Shown: positions 7,118-12,930 of the stretch, one piece after another
Layout: every line of letters begins with the position of its first letter
Numbering within the stretch: the stretch's first letter is position 1
DNA from: Bacillota bacterium
GTDB taxonomy: Bacteria; Bacillota; UBA4882; UBA10575
Assembly (NCBI GenBank): GCA_012521315.1
Contig: JAAYMP010000082.1
Location: 1-18,481, forward strand
Direction: 5' to 3'
Length of the DNA: 18,481 nt
Made by a program: the position numbers and the translations under genes
Notes under the pieces: model-generated
What the model was told of the DNA's origin: nothing
What the model saw: the letters and a program-made list of their open reading frames with translations, nothing else
Database searches by the model: none

Positions 7118-7163
7118 CTCCCCTCGGCTTGTTCTCCGCTCTCCTCCACTCTTCTCCTCCCTC
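7118..7163 (-). promoter_or_regulatory. Candidate TRAP-binding site (GAG triplet array)
   Basis: Read on the minus strand, GAG occurs at 7163-7161, 7156-7154, 7151-7149, 7146-7144, 7141-7139 and 7136-7134, then AAG at 7130-7128, then GAG at 7125-7123 and 7120-7118. Spacers are 4, 2, 2, 2, 2, 3, 2 and 2 nt. Known TRAP sites are 9-11 triplets (G/U)AG spaced 2-3 nt; the B. subtilis trpG site is similar in size and, as I recall, also includes one AAG. The array ends about 12 nt before the AGGAGG of the asparagine-synthetase-like gene, so bound TRAP could block translation. TRAP itself is encoded at 11860-12099. A purine-rich leader arising by chance remains possible. Confidence 0.5.
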
Positions 7164-7212
7164 TTGACCTTTTATCCTTCCTTATCCGCATGGGGTTTTC
7201 CTCTTTCACTTG

Positions 7213-8652
7213 TTAAACCGTCTTTTCCCGTTGAGCCGCCAAGGCCAACACGGCTTGTTTAAAAAGATCGCCCCGCTCCTTATAGTTTTTAAACAGATCA
7301 AAACTGGCGCAGGCGGGCGAGAGCAAAACCACATCGCCGGGCCGGGCGATTTCCCTCGTCACCGCCATGATCGACGCCATATCGGCGCCCCCTTCCGCCA
7401 GGAACGGCACTTTTCCTTTCTCCATTCCCACCCTGATGATCAGCTCCTTAAGGACCGGAGCCATCTTCCCGATCAACACCACCGCCTTCACCGAACCGGT
7501 GATAATCTCCTCGGCCAAAGGCCGGTAGTCAGCCCCTTTATCAACACCGCCGGCAATCAATACGATCGGTTCCGCAAAAGCACGCAGGGCAACAATGGTC
7601 GGTTCCGGCGCCGTGGCAAAGGAGTCGTCAAAGTATTGCACCCCGTCAACGGTCGTCACATACTCCAGCCGGTGCTCAAGACCATTGTAGGTACTGATCG
7701 CCTCCACAATGCTGTCCCGGTCCGCCCCCGCCTGCGCGGCCGCCAACGCCGCCGCCGCAATATTTAAGAGGTTGTGCTCACCCCGGAGTCTAATCCGGTC
7801 GCTCCCAATCAACTCCTCATCTTTGCCGTCCAGATTCCAAAGGATCTTGTATTGGCCGCCCGGTACCTGCTCATACCAGGCCCCTACCGGCTGGGGACGG
7901 CTACCGTACCAGAGCAGCGTCCCCGGGACCAGTTCCGGCAGGACCCGGCAGGTCGGATCGTCATGGTTGAGGATCGTGACCCCGGAAGCATCCTGGTGCC
8001 GGAAGAGATTGGTTTTGGCCTGGACATATGCTTCCCGGGAAGGATGGTAGTTGGGATTGTACGGATCCGCCGCCGTTAAATGATCCTCGGTAATATTCGT
8101 CACAACAGCAATCGGCACACTTTCGTCCATATCCTCCAACTGAAAGCTGGAGAGCTCCAAAACAACCAGATCGGCCGGGGTGATCTGCGGCAAAAAAGAA
8201 AAAGGCGCAATCCCGATATTTCCTCCCAAAAAGGCTTGGGCGCCGCAACGCCGCTGGCTCATCGCCAGCATCCGGTGGATCAGCGCCGAAGTGGTTCCTT
8301 TCCCTTTCGTTCCGGTTACCCCCACAATCGGACAGGGACACAAAGAAACAAAGAGCCTGATCGCGCTGGTTACCTCCACGCCCCGGCGCATGGCGTCCAT
8401 CAACTCCGGTTGGAACAAAGGCAAGCCGGGTGAACGGAACAACACTTGAAAGTCTTCCAGCCCTTCCAGGTAGGACGGGCCAAGCCGGAAAGCAACCCCC
8501 ATCTTCTGTAAGGTCGTATAACGTTCCCCCAGTTGCTCCGGGGTCCGCCGGTCACAGACCGTAACATCGGCACCCTGCTCCAACAAATACCCGGTTAAAG
8601 CCAGGTTTTCAATGCCCAGGCCTAAGACGGCCACCTTCTTTTTCTGCTCCAC
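7213..8652 (-). CDS. murD: UDP-N-acetylmuramoyl-L-alanine--glutamate ligase (MurD)
   Basis: Mur ligase of 479 residues that adds glutamate to UDP-MurNAc-L-Ala in peptidoglycan synthesis, in the cytoplasm. The N-terminal nucleotide-binding fold begins with VAVLGLGIENLALTGYLL. The ATP loop is TGTKGKGTTS (113-122), the MurD-specific SSFQLE is at 168-173, Lys213 in QAKTNLF is the likely carbamylated lysine, and GEHNLLN (291-297) and GLEHRLE (324-330) complete the set. Two motifs differ from E. coli-type MurD: the loop has K-G-K-G rather than N-G-K-[ST], and the usual DSKATN is DSFATAP (343-349). I recall these together in a recognisable MurD subgroup but cannot verify it. The start is GTG at 8652 with AGGGAGAGG upstream. 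It is away from any mra/dcw cluster; its neighbours are unrelated. Confidence 0.88.
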   Translation of the reverse strand: MEQKKKVAVLGLGIENLALTGYLLEQGADVTVCDRRTPEQLGERYTTLQKMGVAFRLGPSYLEGLEDFQVLFRSPGLPLFQPELMDAMRRGVEVTSAIRLFVSLCPCPIVGVTGTKGKGTTSALIHRMLAMSQRRCGAQAFLGGNIGIAPFSFLPQITPADLVVLELSSFQLEDMDESVPIAVVTNITEDHLTAADPYNPNYHPSREAYVQAKTNLFRHQDASGVTILNHDDPTCRVLPELVPGTLLWYGSRPQPVGAWYEQVPGGQYKILWNLDGKDEELIGSDRIRLRGEHNLLNIAAAALAAAQAGADRDSIVEAISTYNGLEHRLEYVTTVDGVQYFDDSFATAPEPTIVALRAFAEPIVLIAGGVDKGADYRPLAEEIITGSVKAVVLIGKMAPVLKELIIRVGMEKGKVPFLAEGGADMASIMAVTREIARPGDVVLLSPACASFDLFKNYKERGDLFKQAVLALAAQREKTV

Positions 8653-8717
8653 TGTAATCCTCTCCCTGCAACTTCCGGCAATAAATGGTTTTAAGCCCCT
8701 TCATGGCACCGGCGCGG

Positions 8718-8754
8718 TCCACGGGCTACGGGGCAACCACCTGGTTGGCGTGGA
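8718..8754 (-). other. Nested hairpin in the murD leader
   Basis: TCCACG (8718-8723) pairs with CGTGGA (8749-8754) and encloses CAACCA (8734-8739) facing TGGTTG (8742-8747), whose 2-nt gap is too small for a full hairpin loop in RNA but makes a good DNA dyad. It lies between a possible promoter and the murD start. No T-run follows. Function unknown. Confidence 0.35.
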
Positions 8755-8765
8755 TGACACTTTCT

Positions 8766-8795
8766 ATCTTATTATATAAAAAACAGTTTTGACAA
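8766..8795 (-). promoter_or_regulatory. Possible promoter of murD
   Basis: On the minus strand TTGTCA (8795-8790) is followed after 18 nt by TAAGAT (8771-8766). A perfect TATAAT is also present (8776-8771), but only 13 nt from TTGTCA, which is too close for a standard promoter. The A+T-rich block stands out from its surroundings and is the best promoter candidate in the gap. Confidence 0.35.
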
Positions 8796-8825
8796 GGGAA
8801 ATGACGGAAGTGATCCGCGCCTTCC

Positions 8826-8969
8826 TTAGTTTTCGGCCTTTTCCTCCTTCCCCTTCTGCCGTTTTTGCCACCATAAATAGGCCGCCCAGGCCAAGATCGC
8901 CACCAGCGTTACCTTATGCAAATACCAGAAGAAAAGGTCGCAGTAATAAAGCAGTTTCATCCCGAACAC
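8826..8969 (-). CDS. Small single-helix membrane protein, hypothetical
   Basis: A 47-residue peptide starting at GTG 8969, chosen because TTGGAGG lies 7 nt upstream; an ATG three codons later (8960) is less well placed. It has one strongly hydrophobic, tryptophan/tyrosine-rich segment at about residues 12-34 and a very basic, charged tail (QKRQKGKEEKAEN), giving a predicted cytoplasmic C-terminus. I do not recognise the family. The good ribosome binding site, the TATACT box 34 nt upstream and the sensible topology support it as a real gene. It lies between the YyaL-like gene and murD on the same strand. Confidence 0.55.
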   Translation of the reverse strand: MFGMKLLYYCDLFFWYLHKVTLVAILAWAAYLWWQKRQKGKEEKAEN

Positions 8970-9002
8970 TCCCGTTCCTCCAATTGTTACTTGGGATTTT
9001 TT

Positions 9003-9041
9003 AGTATAACCACTTTTTTCCGGGATCATACTTCCCGGAAA
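9003..9041 (-). promoter_or_regulatory. -10 box with a perfect 9-bp dyad over the -35 region
   Basis: TATACT (minus, 9008-9003) lies 34 nt before the GTG of the small membrane gene. Directly upstream, TTTCCGGGA (9017-9025) and TCCCGGAAA (9033-9041) form a perfect inverted repeat with a 7-nt centre, and the expected -35 position (9026-9031) falls in that centre. There is no recognisable -35 hexamer. This suits an operator. As an RNA hairpin it lacks a minus-strand T-run, so it is a poor terminator for the upstream gene. Confidence 0.35.
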
Positions 9042-9086
9042 GATCCCTTCTGCAACCGGGAGCGTGTCGGCCGGATGGTGCGAGTC

Positions 9087-11180
9087 CTACTCTTGAACCA
9101 ACTGCCGGAACTGATCCCAGGCGGTCGTAGGCAAACTGCACTGGTAATTCCGGCAGACATATGCCGTGGTCTTTCCGTCCGGTGCCGTCAGTTCCTTGGT
9201 GAAAGGGGCAAGACTAGCCAGTACCGGATCCGCTTCCGTCGCCGGGCAAAAGAGGCCAATGCTCCGCGGCTGGTAGGTGGTCTGCACCAAGGACAACATC
9301 CGCTCGGTCATCTCCTCGCCCCTTTGCCCGACAATAACGATCTCCCGTCCGGGGCCAAAGGCAAAATCTAAAGCGGAAAGCAAAAAGGTGTAATTGACCG
9401 GCGTCCACGCAACCAGACCGCCAAAAAACCCACTGCTTCTTTCCGCTGCTTCCTGCAGCGAGGGATCGCCGGTGATCCGGGCCAGCTTCAGGAGGTTCAA
9501 GAGCATAACCGAGTTGCCGGAAGGAACGGCCCCGTCATAAAACTCCTTCTGGCGGACCAAGACGTGTTCCGCACCGGCCCCCGTTTGGAAATAACCGCCG
9601 CGGGCCGCATCGAGAAAACTGCGCTGCAGAACCGTAGTTAACGCCAAAGCCTCCGCCAAATAGTCCGCCTCAAAGGTTGCCCCGTAAAGCTCCAATAGAC
9701 CCCAGATTAAATAGGCGTAATCCTCAAGAAAACCATGGATCCCGGCTTCGCCCCGGTAATAACGGTGCCATAAGCCGCCGCCGGGCGCACGCATCACGGT
9801 GAGGAGGAAACGTGCCGTCGCTTCCGCCGTTTGGATCCATGCTTTGTTTTGGAGGACCTGTCCACCCTTGGCCAAGGCCACCAGGAGCAGCCCGTTCCAG
9901 TCGGTGAGGATTTTCTCATCTTTAAAAGGGGGAACCCGCTGCGCGCGGCGGGCCAAAAGTTTGGCCCGCGCGAAGGTGAGCAGCTCCTCCGCCTGGACCG
10001 GACTAATCCCCAAACGCCGGGCGACCGTGGGCAACTCGTCGGTGATGTAAAAAAGATTGGCCCCGTCCGGCCACTCCGGGCCGCGGACGTTTCCTCCCGG
10101 TTCCAGGTTAAAATAGGCGGTCGCCAGCCGCGCCTCCTCCGGACTTAACTCTTGGTGCACTTCCGGCCAGGACCATAGATAAAACTTCCCCTCCACCCCT
10201 TCGCTGTCGGCGTCCTCCGCGCTGTAAAATCCCCCGCTTTCATCACGCAGCACGGTCATTAGGTAGGTATACACCTCTTCGGCGGTCTGCCGGAACAAAG
10301 CACGGCCAGTGACCTGATACGCTTCCAAATAGGCCATGAGGAGCATTGCTTGATCGAACAGCATCTTCTCGAAATGGGGGAGAAACCACCGTTCATCGGT
10401 GGAGTAGCGGTGAAAGCCAAAGCCAAGCTGATCATAGATCCCTCCATAACGCATCGCCGTCAAAGTCTGCTCGACCATGGCCAAGGCTTCCGGCTTTCCG
10501 GTCCGTTGCCAATAACGGAGTAAAAAAAGGAGATGATGGGGGGTGGGAAACTTCGGGGCAAACCCGAAACCGCCGTTTCTCTCGTCATAAAGCTCGGCTA
10601 ATTGAATAAACCCCCGGTCCAGAACCTCCGGCGCCAATGGTCCGCCCGGATCATGCCCCTCCGCCTCCCTAAGCAGATCCAGGTTGTGCGCGGCAACGGC
10701 CAGCAGTTCTTCCCGGCGGGTCCGCCAAAGCTCCTGGATCTTCTTGGCCAGCTCCAACAGGCCGATCCGCCCAAAGCTACTTGTTTTCGGAAAGTACGTT
10801 CCGGCAAAAAACGGCTTTTGGTCGGGGGTCATAATAATGGTCAAAGGCCAGCCGCCGCTGCCGGTCATCGCCTGGCAGACGGTCATATAGATCCCGTCCA
10901 AGTCGGGCCGTTCCTCCCGGTCGACTTTAACCGGGATAAATGCCTCATTGAGCACCGCGGCTACCTCCGGATCGGCAAAAGACTCCCGTTCCATCACATG
11001 GCACCAGTGACAGGTCGAGTAACCAATACTAAGCAAGACCGGTTTATCCGCCGCCTTGGCAGCGGCAAAGGCTTCGTCACCCCAGGGATACCAGTCCACG
11101 GGATTGGTGGCATGTTGTCGCAAATAGGGCGACTTTTCCTTGGCCAAACGATTCTGTTTTTTACCGGCTATAGTGTCCAT
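9087..11180 (-). CDS. YyaL-type thioredoxin-domain protein (DUF255)
   Basis: Protein of 697 residues, full length for the YyaL / SPATA20-like family. The N-terminal domain starts with NRLAKEKSPYLRQHATNPVD (10-29) and carries the thioredoxin-like CHWC motif at 57-60 (STCHWCHVMERESF), then GGWPL and FFAGTYFPK. The rest, from about residue 190, resembles the alpha/alpha six-hairpin toroid of glycosidases, with FGFAPKFPTPHHLLFLLRYW and the YYRGEAGIHGFLEDYAYL and VPSGNSVMLLNLLKLA segments. It is predicted to be cytoplasmic, without a signal peptide. The true substrate of the family is unknown. The ATG at 11180 is supported by the conserved N-terminus, although the only nearby Shine-Dalgarno-like bases (GGAAGG) abut the ATG, so translation may be weak. 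Confidence 0.9.
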   Translation of the reverse strand: MDTIAGKKQNRLAKEKSPYLRQHATNPVDWYPWGDEAFAAAKAADKPVLLSIGYSTCHWCHVMERESFADPEVAAVLNEAFIPVKVDREERPDLDGIYMTVCQAMTGSGGWPLTIIMTPDQKPFFAGTYFPKTSSFGRIGLLELAKKIQELWRTRREELLAVAAHNLDLLREAEGHDPGGPLAPEVLDRGFIQLAELYDERNGGFGFAPKFPTPHHLLFLLRYWQRTGKPEALAMVEQTLTAMRYGGIYDQLGFGFHRYSTDERWFLPHFEKMLFDQAMLLMAYLEAYQVTGRALFRQTAEEVYTYLMTVLRDESGGFYSAEDADSEGVEGKFYLWSWPEVHQELSPEEARLATAYFNLEPGGNVRGPEWPDGANLFYITDELPTVARRLGISPVQAEELLTFARAKLLARRAQRVPPFKDEKILTDWNGLLLVALAKGGQVLQNKAWIQTAEATARFLLTVMRAPGGGLWHRYYRGEAGIHGFLEDYAYLIWGLLELYGATFEADYLAEALALTTVLQRSFLDAARGGYFQTGAGAEHVLVRQKEFYDGAVPSGNSVMLLNLLKLARITGDPSLQEAAERSSGFFGGLVAWTPVNYTFLLSALDFAFGPGREIVIVGQRGEEMTERMLSLVQTTYQPRSIGLFCPATEADPVLASLAPFTKELTAPDGKTTAYVCRNYQCSLPTTAWDQFRQLVQE

Positions 11181-11461
11181 CCTTCCGCATTACTTCTTTA
11201 TTTCTGTACTTTAAGCTGTTTTCGCCTCCACACCAAACTGATGGCCTCCAGTGCTTTCCCTCTTCGTTTCCCTCTATGGAACCCTTTCGCCTCTTTCTCT
11301 CTCTTATTTTGTCATGGTGCGGATTGTCCCAGTCAAAAAGAAAAATAAAACCAGGTAAGATTGGATCTTCCTGGTCAGTAATGGGCCTGTTGCACCCTTG
11401 GGCTCTGCCTAGAGCCCTTCATATCCTTTCGGTTGCCAGCATTGACCCCCCACATTCAACT
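11181..11461. other. Gene-free gap upstream of the YyaL-like gene
   Basis: No convincing gene was found. On the minus strand the right part carries the terminator at 11331-11375 and a GGGCTC/GAGCCC hairpin (11400-11417, 6-bp stem, 6-nt loop) without a T-run. The left part is pyrimidine-rich on the plus strand. TTGACT (minus, 11336-11331) could be a -35 box, but no -10 lies at a proper distance. Confidence 0.6.
11331..11375 (-). terminator. Intrinsic terminator after the mini-protein genes
   Basis: ACCAGG (11350-11355) and CCTGGT (11370-11375) form the base, and AAGAT (11357-11361) and ATCTT (11365-11369) the top of one hairpin, with a single bulged base. On the minus strand it is followed by a T-rich tail (11349-11332, three T blocks). 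It would end transcripts of the mini-protein unit before the YyaL-like gene. Confidence 0.85.
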
Positions 11462-11545
11462 TTAGGAAAAACCCAAAATCAATAAGATCAAAATCAAGAA
11501 AAGAATGAAGGGAGAGATGTTTAAACCGGCAAACTTCAGATTCAT
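11462..11545 (-). CDS. Hydrophobic mini-protein, YjcZ-like (second copy)
   Basis: A 27-residue open reading frame: MNLKFAGLNISPF, then an almost purely Leu/Ile helix, ending LGFS. It shares the ten-residue core FLILILLILG exactly with the neighbouring 31-residue mini-protein, which argues that both are real and paralogous. A strong GGGAGGAGG ribosome binding site lies 6 nt before the ATG. Such tiny single-helix proteins with a short polar head are typical of the YjcZ-type sporulation proteins of Bacilli; membership is inferred from size and pattern, not from a profile match. No promoter fits between it and the upstream copy, so expression probably relies on readthrough of the hairpin at 11607-11630. 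Confidence 0.65.
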   Translation of the reverse strand: MNLKFAGLNISPFILFLILILLILGFS

Positions 11546-11588
11546 CCTGGACCTCCTCCCGTTTCGTGGGTTTTCAACACTCACCGGT

Positions 11589-11630
11589 TAGAAAGAAAAA
11601 GATGCGACCGGGAGGCCTCTTCCCCCCGGT
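11589..11630 (-). terminator. Hairpin between the two mini-protein genes
   Basis: ACCGGG (11607-11612) pairs with CCCGGT (11625-11630), with extra G-C pairs inside. On the minus strand the stem is followed by CGCATC and then TTTTTCTTTC. The T-run starts 6 nt past the stem, so termination may be partial, which would leave some transcript for the downstream copy. Confidence 0.5.
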
Positions 11631-11638
11631 TTTAAACG

Positions 11639-11734
11639 TTAGTAGCCGACACTACCCAGAATAAGCAAAATAAGGATCAAGAAAATCAAAAACGGCATAT
11701 AACTATAGTTTTTTCCGTAAGTACCAGCGGTCAT
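11639..11734 (-). CDS. Hydrophobic mini-protein, YjcZ-like (first copy)
   Basis: A 31-residue protein starting MTAGTYGKNYSYMPF, followed by the helix FLILILLILG and ending SVGY. The polar Gly/Tyr-rich head plus one Leu/Ile helix and an aromatic C-terminus resemble YjcZ-family sporulation proteins (Pfam YjcZ), which are coat- or forespore-associated small peptides in Bacilli. The ATG at 11734 was chosen because GAGGGAGGAG sits just upstream; a longer in-frame reading to 11824 has no such signal and an unlikely sequence. A perfect TATAAT (11771-11766, minus) lies 31 nt before the start. It is the first gene of a two-gene mini-operon. Confidence 0.72.
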   Translation of the reverse strand: MTAGTYGKNYSYMPFLIFLILILLILGSVGY

Positions 11735-11765
11735 TTGAAACTCCTCCCTCGTCTTGTTTACTACC

Positions 11766-11771
11766 ATTATA
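11766..11771 (-). promoter_or_regulatory. -10 box of the mini-protein operon
   Basis: TATAAT reads on the minus strand here, within CATATAAT, which also resembles the -10 of the mother-cell sigma factor E (CATACAAT-like). The -35 side is poor for either factor (TTTCCC at 17 nt for sigma A). A leader of about 25 nt would precede the ATG. Confidence 0.45.
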
Positions 11772-11859
11772 TGAAACCACCCCGGAGAGGGAAATCGCCA
11801 CCGCCGGTTTTTTTCGTTCACCACCGGTTTGTGCCGAAAGCTCGCCCCCTGGTCAAGCT

Positions 11860-12099
11860 CTAACGCCCCGCCACCATCAGGCCGTGTTTCGCCAAGATCT
11901 CCGCTTTACCGCGGATCTTGATTGCCGATGTGTGTTGTGTAAACTGGAAGATCATCACTTCGCCCTGGTCCAGTTTTTCCGTATGGTGAAACTTGGTCTC
12001 TTTGCCCCGCGTCAATCCGATAATCGTCACTCCGTCTTCCAAGGCCTTCACCATAATAAAATCGCCCAGCACTTCCCCCATGTTCAGATCGGTCGGCAT
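11860..12099 (-). CDS. mtrB: trp RNA-binding attenuation protein (TRAP)
   Basis: Protein of 79 residues that closely follows B. subtilis TRAP, an 11-subunit ring that binds tryptophan between subunits and then wraps (G/U)AG-repeat RNA. The conserved blocks are VKALEDGVTIIGLTRG (17-32), TKFHHTEKLDQGEV (35-48) and FQFTQHTSAIKIRGKAEI (51-68). The RNA-binding Lys37, Lys56 and Arg58 of the Bacillus protein correspond to Lys42, Lys61 and Arg63; tryptophan-contact residues in GLTRG, LDQG and the T-x-H-T-S loop are kept. It should therefore be functional. ATG at 12099 has AGGGAGGAG upstream. It lies 20 nt after the TrkA-C membrane gene and is probably cotranscribed, unlike B. subtilis where mtrB follows mtrA/folE. 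No anti-TRAP gene is visible. Confidence 0.96.
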   Translation of the reverse strand: MPTDLNMGEVLGDFIMVKALEDGVTIIGLTRGKETKFHHTEKLDQGEVMIFQFTQHTSAIKIRGKAEILAKHGLMVAGR

Positions 12100-12119
12100 C
12101 GTCCTCTCCTCCCTTTAGA

Positions 12120-12740
12120 TTACTCCATATCGGGACCAAAATCAGCTGGTGGGGCCACCGGTAAGGTTGCGGTTTTCCCGAAGACCAGTAAGCGGTCATC
12201 GGCCATCAGCACTTCGGGGCCTTTGGGAAAGATAATCACCTTTCCCGCGCGGGTGATGGATAAAACCAACAATTCCTTACGCCGCAGATCCAATTCGGCC
12301 AAGGTCGTGCCCACCCACTCCCGGACGGGGCCGGAAGGCTTGAGGATAAGCTCATAGACACCGTAACCATCGGTCAAGGGGTAGACACATCTTACCTCGC
12401 CGGTTCTACTGTGGAGCGTGGCCAGATGAGCAAGGGCGAACGCTCCCGCCCCCAGAAGCAACAGGATCAAAACCGCCTCTCCCCACCAACTCACCCAAAA
12501 AATCCGCAGCAAAAGCACTAAACAAATCAGTTCGCCGGTTTTGACCAAGAAGGCGGCCGGCATCAATTGCCGGTCTTGATCCCCGTTCAAGCTGGCCGTA
12601 ACCGGATAATCACGGATGAGAAGACGGTAAAGATAGGCCGCCCCGGCCGTCCCCTGGTGCCGGCATAATCTTTTAAAATGATAATAAGCACCACTTGTCC
12701 ATAGAAGAACAAGAAGATAAAAAAGAACAGCGTTTTTCAC
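12120..12740 (-). CDS. Membrane protein with C-terminal TrkA-C (RCK_C) domain
   Basis: Protein of 206 residues from the GTG at 12740. Hydrophobic segments at about 4-20, 68-86 and 89-109 suggest three membrane helices. Residues 125-190 match the TrkA-C/RCK_C ligand-binding fold: GYGVYELILKPSGPVREWVG, TLAELDLRRKELLVLSITR, then VIIFPKGPEVLMADDRLLVF. This domain usually gates potassium or other ion transport in response to a small ligand such as c-di-AMP. There is no Rossmann (RCK_N) part and no recognisable channel pore. GTG 12740 is preferred over TTG 12746 because GAGGAGG is 8 nt from GTG but only 2-3 nt from TTG. It is followed 20 nt later by mtrB. Its leader can fold over this ribosome binding site. 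Confidence 0.75.
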   Translation of the reverse strand: MKNAVLFYLLVLLWTSGAYYHFKRLCRHQGTAGAAYLYRLLIRDYPVTASLNGDQDRQLMPAAFLVKTGELICLVLLLRIFWVSWWGEAVLILLLLGAGAFALAHLATLHSRTGEVRCVYPLTDGYGVYELILKPSGPVREWVGTTLAELDLRRKELLVLSITRAGKVIIFPKGPEVLMADDRLLVFGKTATLPVAPPADFGPDME

Positions 12741-12744
12741 CTGC

Positions 12745-12827
12745 AAACCCTCCTCATGGCGCTGTTCGGTCTTTTCCGAACGCCTGGACCAAATTTCTTT
12801 ATAGACTATGACCCAAGAGGAGGGTTT
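12745..12827 (-). promoter_or_regulatory. Leader inverted repeat that can cover the ribosome binding site
   Basis: AAACCCTCCTCATGG (12745-12759) and CCAAGAGGAGGGTTT (12813-12827) are complementary at 14 of 15 positions. In the minus-strand RNA the upstream arm pairs with the GAGGAGGGTTT that holds the ribosome binding site of the TrkA-C gene. Between the arms is a second hairpin, GTTCGG (12764-12769) with CCGAAC (12776-12781). This suits translational control of the TrkA-C/TRAP pair, or alternatively a DNA-level dyad. Confidence 0.5.
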
Positions 12828-12867
12828 ATGTCAGTTTTTCCCTGCCCGCACCAAGCAGAAGCAGGAA

Positions 12868-12930
12868 CTACCAGGCGCCAAATTGTTCCTGGAGCGCGGT
12901 GCGGAGTTGTGTCGGGGTACTTTTCATCAT
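12868..12930 (-). CDS. Possible 20-codon ORF overlapping the trmH stop
   Basis: ATGATG begins inside the trmH terminator codon context (ATGA overlap) and opens a frame of 20 residues, MMKSTPTQLRTALQEQFGAW, closed by TAG. The overlap would allow coupled translation after trmH. There is no independent strong ribosome binding site (GGCCGGGA lies upstream), and the product resembles nothing I know. It could be a leader peptide for the structured region that follows, or chance. Confidence 0.25.
   Translation of the reverse strand: MMKSTPTQLRTALQEQFGAW

Noticed and set aside
7210..7767. Long plus-strand frame opposite murD (and a similar one at 10602-11348 opposite the YyaL-like gene)
   Set aside because: They mirror conserved coding regions on the other strand, lack ribosome binding sites, and have His/Arg/Gly-rich composition typical of antisense readings.
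11221..11300. Second purine-rich leader (minus strand) that might be another TRAP site
   Set aside because: GAG-like triplets are present but irregularly spaced, unlike the 5-nt steps at 7118-7156.
11400..11417. GGGCTC/GAGCCC hairpin as a terminator
   Set aside because: No T-run follows on either strand; the better terminator for the minus unit is at 11331-11375.
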